Of a DNA stretch of 64,000 bases, positions 63,038 through 64,000 are shown one piece after another (the stretch's first letter is position 1; the number at the start of each line of letters is the position of its first letter). The position numbers and the translations under genes were made by a program. This DNA is from Verrucomicrobiota bacterium (GTDB taxonomy: Bacteria > Verrucomicrobiota > Verrucomicrobiia > Opitutales > UBA2995): assembly GCA_027622555.1 (NCBI GenBank), contig JAQBYJ010000004.1, positions 41,997-105,996 on the forward strand. Direction: 5' to 3'. The notes beneath the pieces are model-generated. The model saw nothing but the letters and a program-made list of their open reading frames with translations. It did not search any database and had not been told where the DNA came from.

Positions 63038-64000
63038 GGCATCTAAGGAAAAAATTTGTCCTGCACCCTCCGGAGTCGTGTTTTCGAGGACACCTTGCGC
63101 ATCTCCACAGATAAAGTACCAAAACCACGGGCTATTGAATCTGGCATCTTTTACCCGACTCAGTATGGACTCGGGAGCTTCGCCAGACAGGTAGTCGGCT
63201 GACAATTCGTCCATCCTGATCCCACTTCTTAGTTCTTCGCTGTCTCCAAATACCATGGAGAAGGCGTTGGCCCGTTGTTTCAGGTAGTAACTGGCTTTCT
63301 CCCAGTTGTGCATCCTTATATTGATCAGCGCGAGGCTGCGGAAGGTTTGTGCCTGGATCGGGTCCTTGCGCAGCGTGGCTTCCGCGTAGTGTTCCGCTTC
63401 CAAATAACGTCCCTGGTCCTCATAACGATTGCTGAGGGTGTAGTTGGCATCCACAAAATCGGGATCGATAGCCAATACATCCAAGAGCCGTTTGATGGCT
63501 GCTTGGGGATCGTCTTGTTCCGCTAATAAAAATTGGGATTGGGCAAAGAGGACTTCAGGGGTGTCTGGCAGCAAACGCTCCGCCTCCCGCATGGCCTTGT
63601 GAGCGAATGCTAGCCTTTCTTCCTTGGTGTCGAAGGTGGGGTCTCCTCTTATAAAGTTAGGGCCTCCCAAAGCCAGGCTTTCAACCGCCAACAAGTACCA
63701 GGCCAAGCCAAAATCGGGATCCAGCTCCACCGCTTTCTCAAGCAGGCCCACTCGCTGAGGTCTAGCGCCTCGTCCGCGAGTATTTCGCAGTTGCCGGGCC
63801 TGAACATAGGCGTCGTAAGCTTCCTGGTTTTCCGTCGGACGGTATTCGATCTTCTCGATTTCCTCGGGAGAGAGGACCGCCTGCAACTGTCCGGCAATGG
63901 CTTTTGCCACCTCGGCCTGGATGGCGAAGATGTCGTCCAGCTCCCGGCTGTAGTTCTCGGCCCAGAGGTGGCCCTCGGTTTGGGCATCAATGAGCTGCAC
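62969..64000 (-). CDS. TPR protein of the adenylate-cyclase/TolB-like group, partial and IS-interrupted
   Basis: At least 343 aa, continuing beyond the window end. The visible start, AQTEGHLWAENYSRELDDIF followed by AIQAEVAKAIAGQLQAVLSPEE, is the region that follows the TolB-like beta-propeller segment in winged-helix or cyclase-associated proteins. TPR-like repeats follow (LLEKAVELDPDFGLAWYLLAV, LLDVLAIDPDFVDANYTLS, EATLRKDPIQAQTFRSLALI). From residue about 311 (after ENTTPEG) the frame runs into the IS right end, so the last 33 or so residues, to the stop at 62969, are IS-derived. It probably encoded a signalling or regulatory protein; the true C-terminus is lost. Confidence 0.85.
   Translation of the reverse strand: MQLIDAQTEGHLWAENYSRELDDIFAIQAEVAKAIAGQLQAVLSPEEIEKIEYRPTENQEAYDAYVQARQLRNTRGRGARPQRVGLLEKAVELDPDFGLAWYLLAVESLALGGPNFIRGDPTFDTKEERLAFAHKAMREAERLLPDTPEVLFAQSQFLLAEQDDPQAAIKRLLDVLAIDPDFVDANYTLSNRYEDQGRYLEAEHYAEATLRKDPIQAQTFRSLALINIRMHNWEKASYYLKQRANAFSMVFGDSEELRSGIRMDELSADYLSGEAPESILSRVKDARFNSPWFWYFICGDAQGVLENTTPEGAGQIFSLDASCGVFLVPVGIEAVTVQGGADG
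63047..63068 (-). repeat. Right terminal inverted repeat of the IS
   Basis: Ends ...TTTGTCCTGCACCC on the plus strand; reverse complement matches the left end with one mismatch. It lies within the broken TPR gene's reading frame. Confidence 0.9.

Larger units (their letters stand above)
61325..63068 (+). mobile_element. ISKra4-like insertion sequence (about 1.74 kb)
   Basis: Terminal inverted repeats of 22 bp: left 61325-61346 begins GGGTGCAGGACAAATTC, and right 63047-63068 in reverse complement begins GGGTGCAGGACAAATTT; they differ at one position. Inside are a DUF6788-like gene and a DDE transposase joined by a frameshift signal. I see no obvious target-site duplication: the bases outside the ends (CCCGTG on the left, TCCGGA on the right) do not match. 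Confidence 0.9.

Noticed and set aside
1..64000. CRISPR arrays, rRNA or tRNA genes
   Set aside because: No regularly spaced direct repeats, no rRNA-like blocks and no tRNA cloverleaf recognised by eye; a tRNA scan could still find one in an intergenic gap.

Overview
The window looks like a chromosome segment from the PVC superphylum, most likely a marine or polysaccharide-degrading member of Verrucomicrobiota. This rests on gene content. There is a DUF1549/DUF1553 'planctomycete cytochrome' protein followed by its DUF1501 partner, and a PVC-type membrane-bound dehydrogenase with HEAT repeats and a C-terminal CxxCH heme domain. There are four intact sulfatases plus one truncated one, large sodium:solute symporters, Tat-exported proteins of the N,N-dimethylformamidase-beta-like family, and many secreted proteins with weak Shine-Dalgarno sequences. 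I saw no rRNA, tRNA or CRISPR array.

Layout. 0.2-0.8 kb: a VapBC-type toxin-antitoxin pair. 1-8 kb (minus strand): a truncated sulfatase, two paralogous Tat-exported DMFase-like proteins separated by palindromic repeats, and the PVC-type heme dehydrogenase. 8.7-18 kb (plus strand): a SnoaL/NTF2-like protein, an AraC regulator, an SRPBCC protein, two SGNH-like esterase-type proteins (one only a C-terminal piece), a secreted sugar-isomerase-like barrel, the DUF1553-DUF1501 pair, and a decayed copy of the isomerase-like gene. 18-25 kb: a sulfatase on the minus strand, then a symporter-sulfatase-amidohydrolase operon. 25-40 kb: a second symporter, divergent from an enolase-superfamily gene, then a MetE-like protein, an NRAMP-fold transporter and a tight inositol-catabolism operon. 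40-45 kb: two VOC proteins, two sulfatases, a DUF6249 membrane protein and a cupin. 45-60 kb: mostly housekeeping or membrane genes (methyltransferase, UbiB kinase plus phasin-like protein, MATE, CBS, aldo/keto reductase, ApbE, GT39/TIGR03663, MFS, 2-hydroxyacid dehydrogenase, aldose epimerase). 60-64 kb: an Ig-like secreted protein, an ISKra4-like insertion sequence with a frameshift signal, and a TPR protein that runs off the window.

The most interesting system is the inositol cluster at 31.9-40.0 kb. It encodes IolB, IolD, IolE, IolA/MmsA and an IolG-like dehydrogenase, with a transaldolase-family protein and an SDR oxidoreductase. The kinase IolC and aldolase IolJ, which normally turn 2-deoxy-5-keto-gluconate into malonate semialdehyde plus DHAP, are absent from the whole window. 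The transaldolase sits exactly where they would act, between iolE and iolA. A transaldolase could cleave unphosphorylated 2-deoxy-5-keto-gluconate into malonate semialdehyde (the IolA substrate) and pass the dihydroxyacetone unit to glyceraldehyde-3-phosphate. This would parallel the known transaldolase route of sulfoquinovose breakdown. Just upstream, an NRAMP-fold transporter has lost every canonical metal-binding residue and may carry an organic substrate.

Genome plasticity is visible throughout: several families of palindromic (REPIN-like) repeats, gene remnants, and an insertion sequence whose two flanks belong to different interrupted genes. All functional assignments come from motif recognition by eye; no database search was run.
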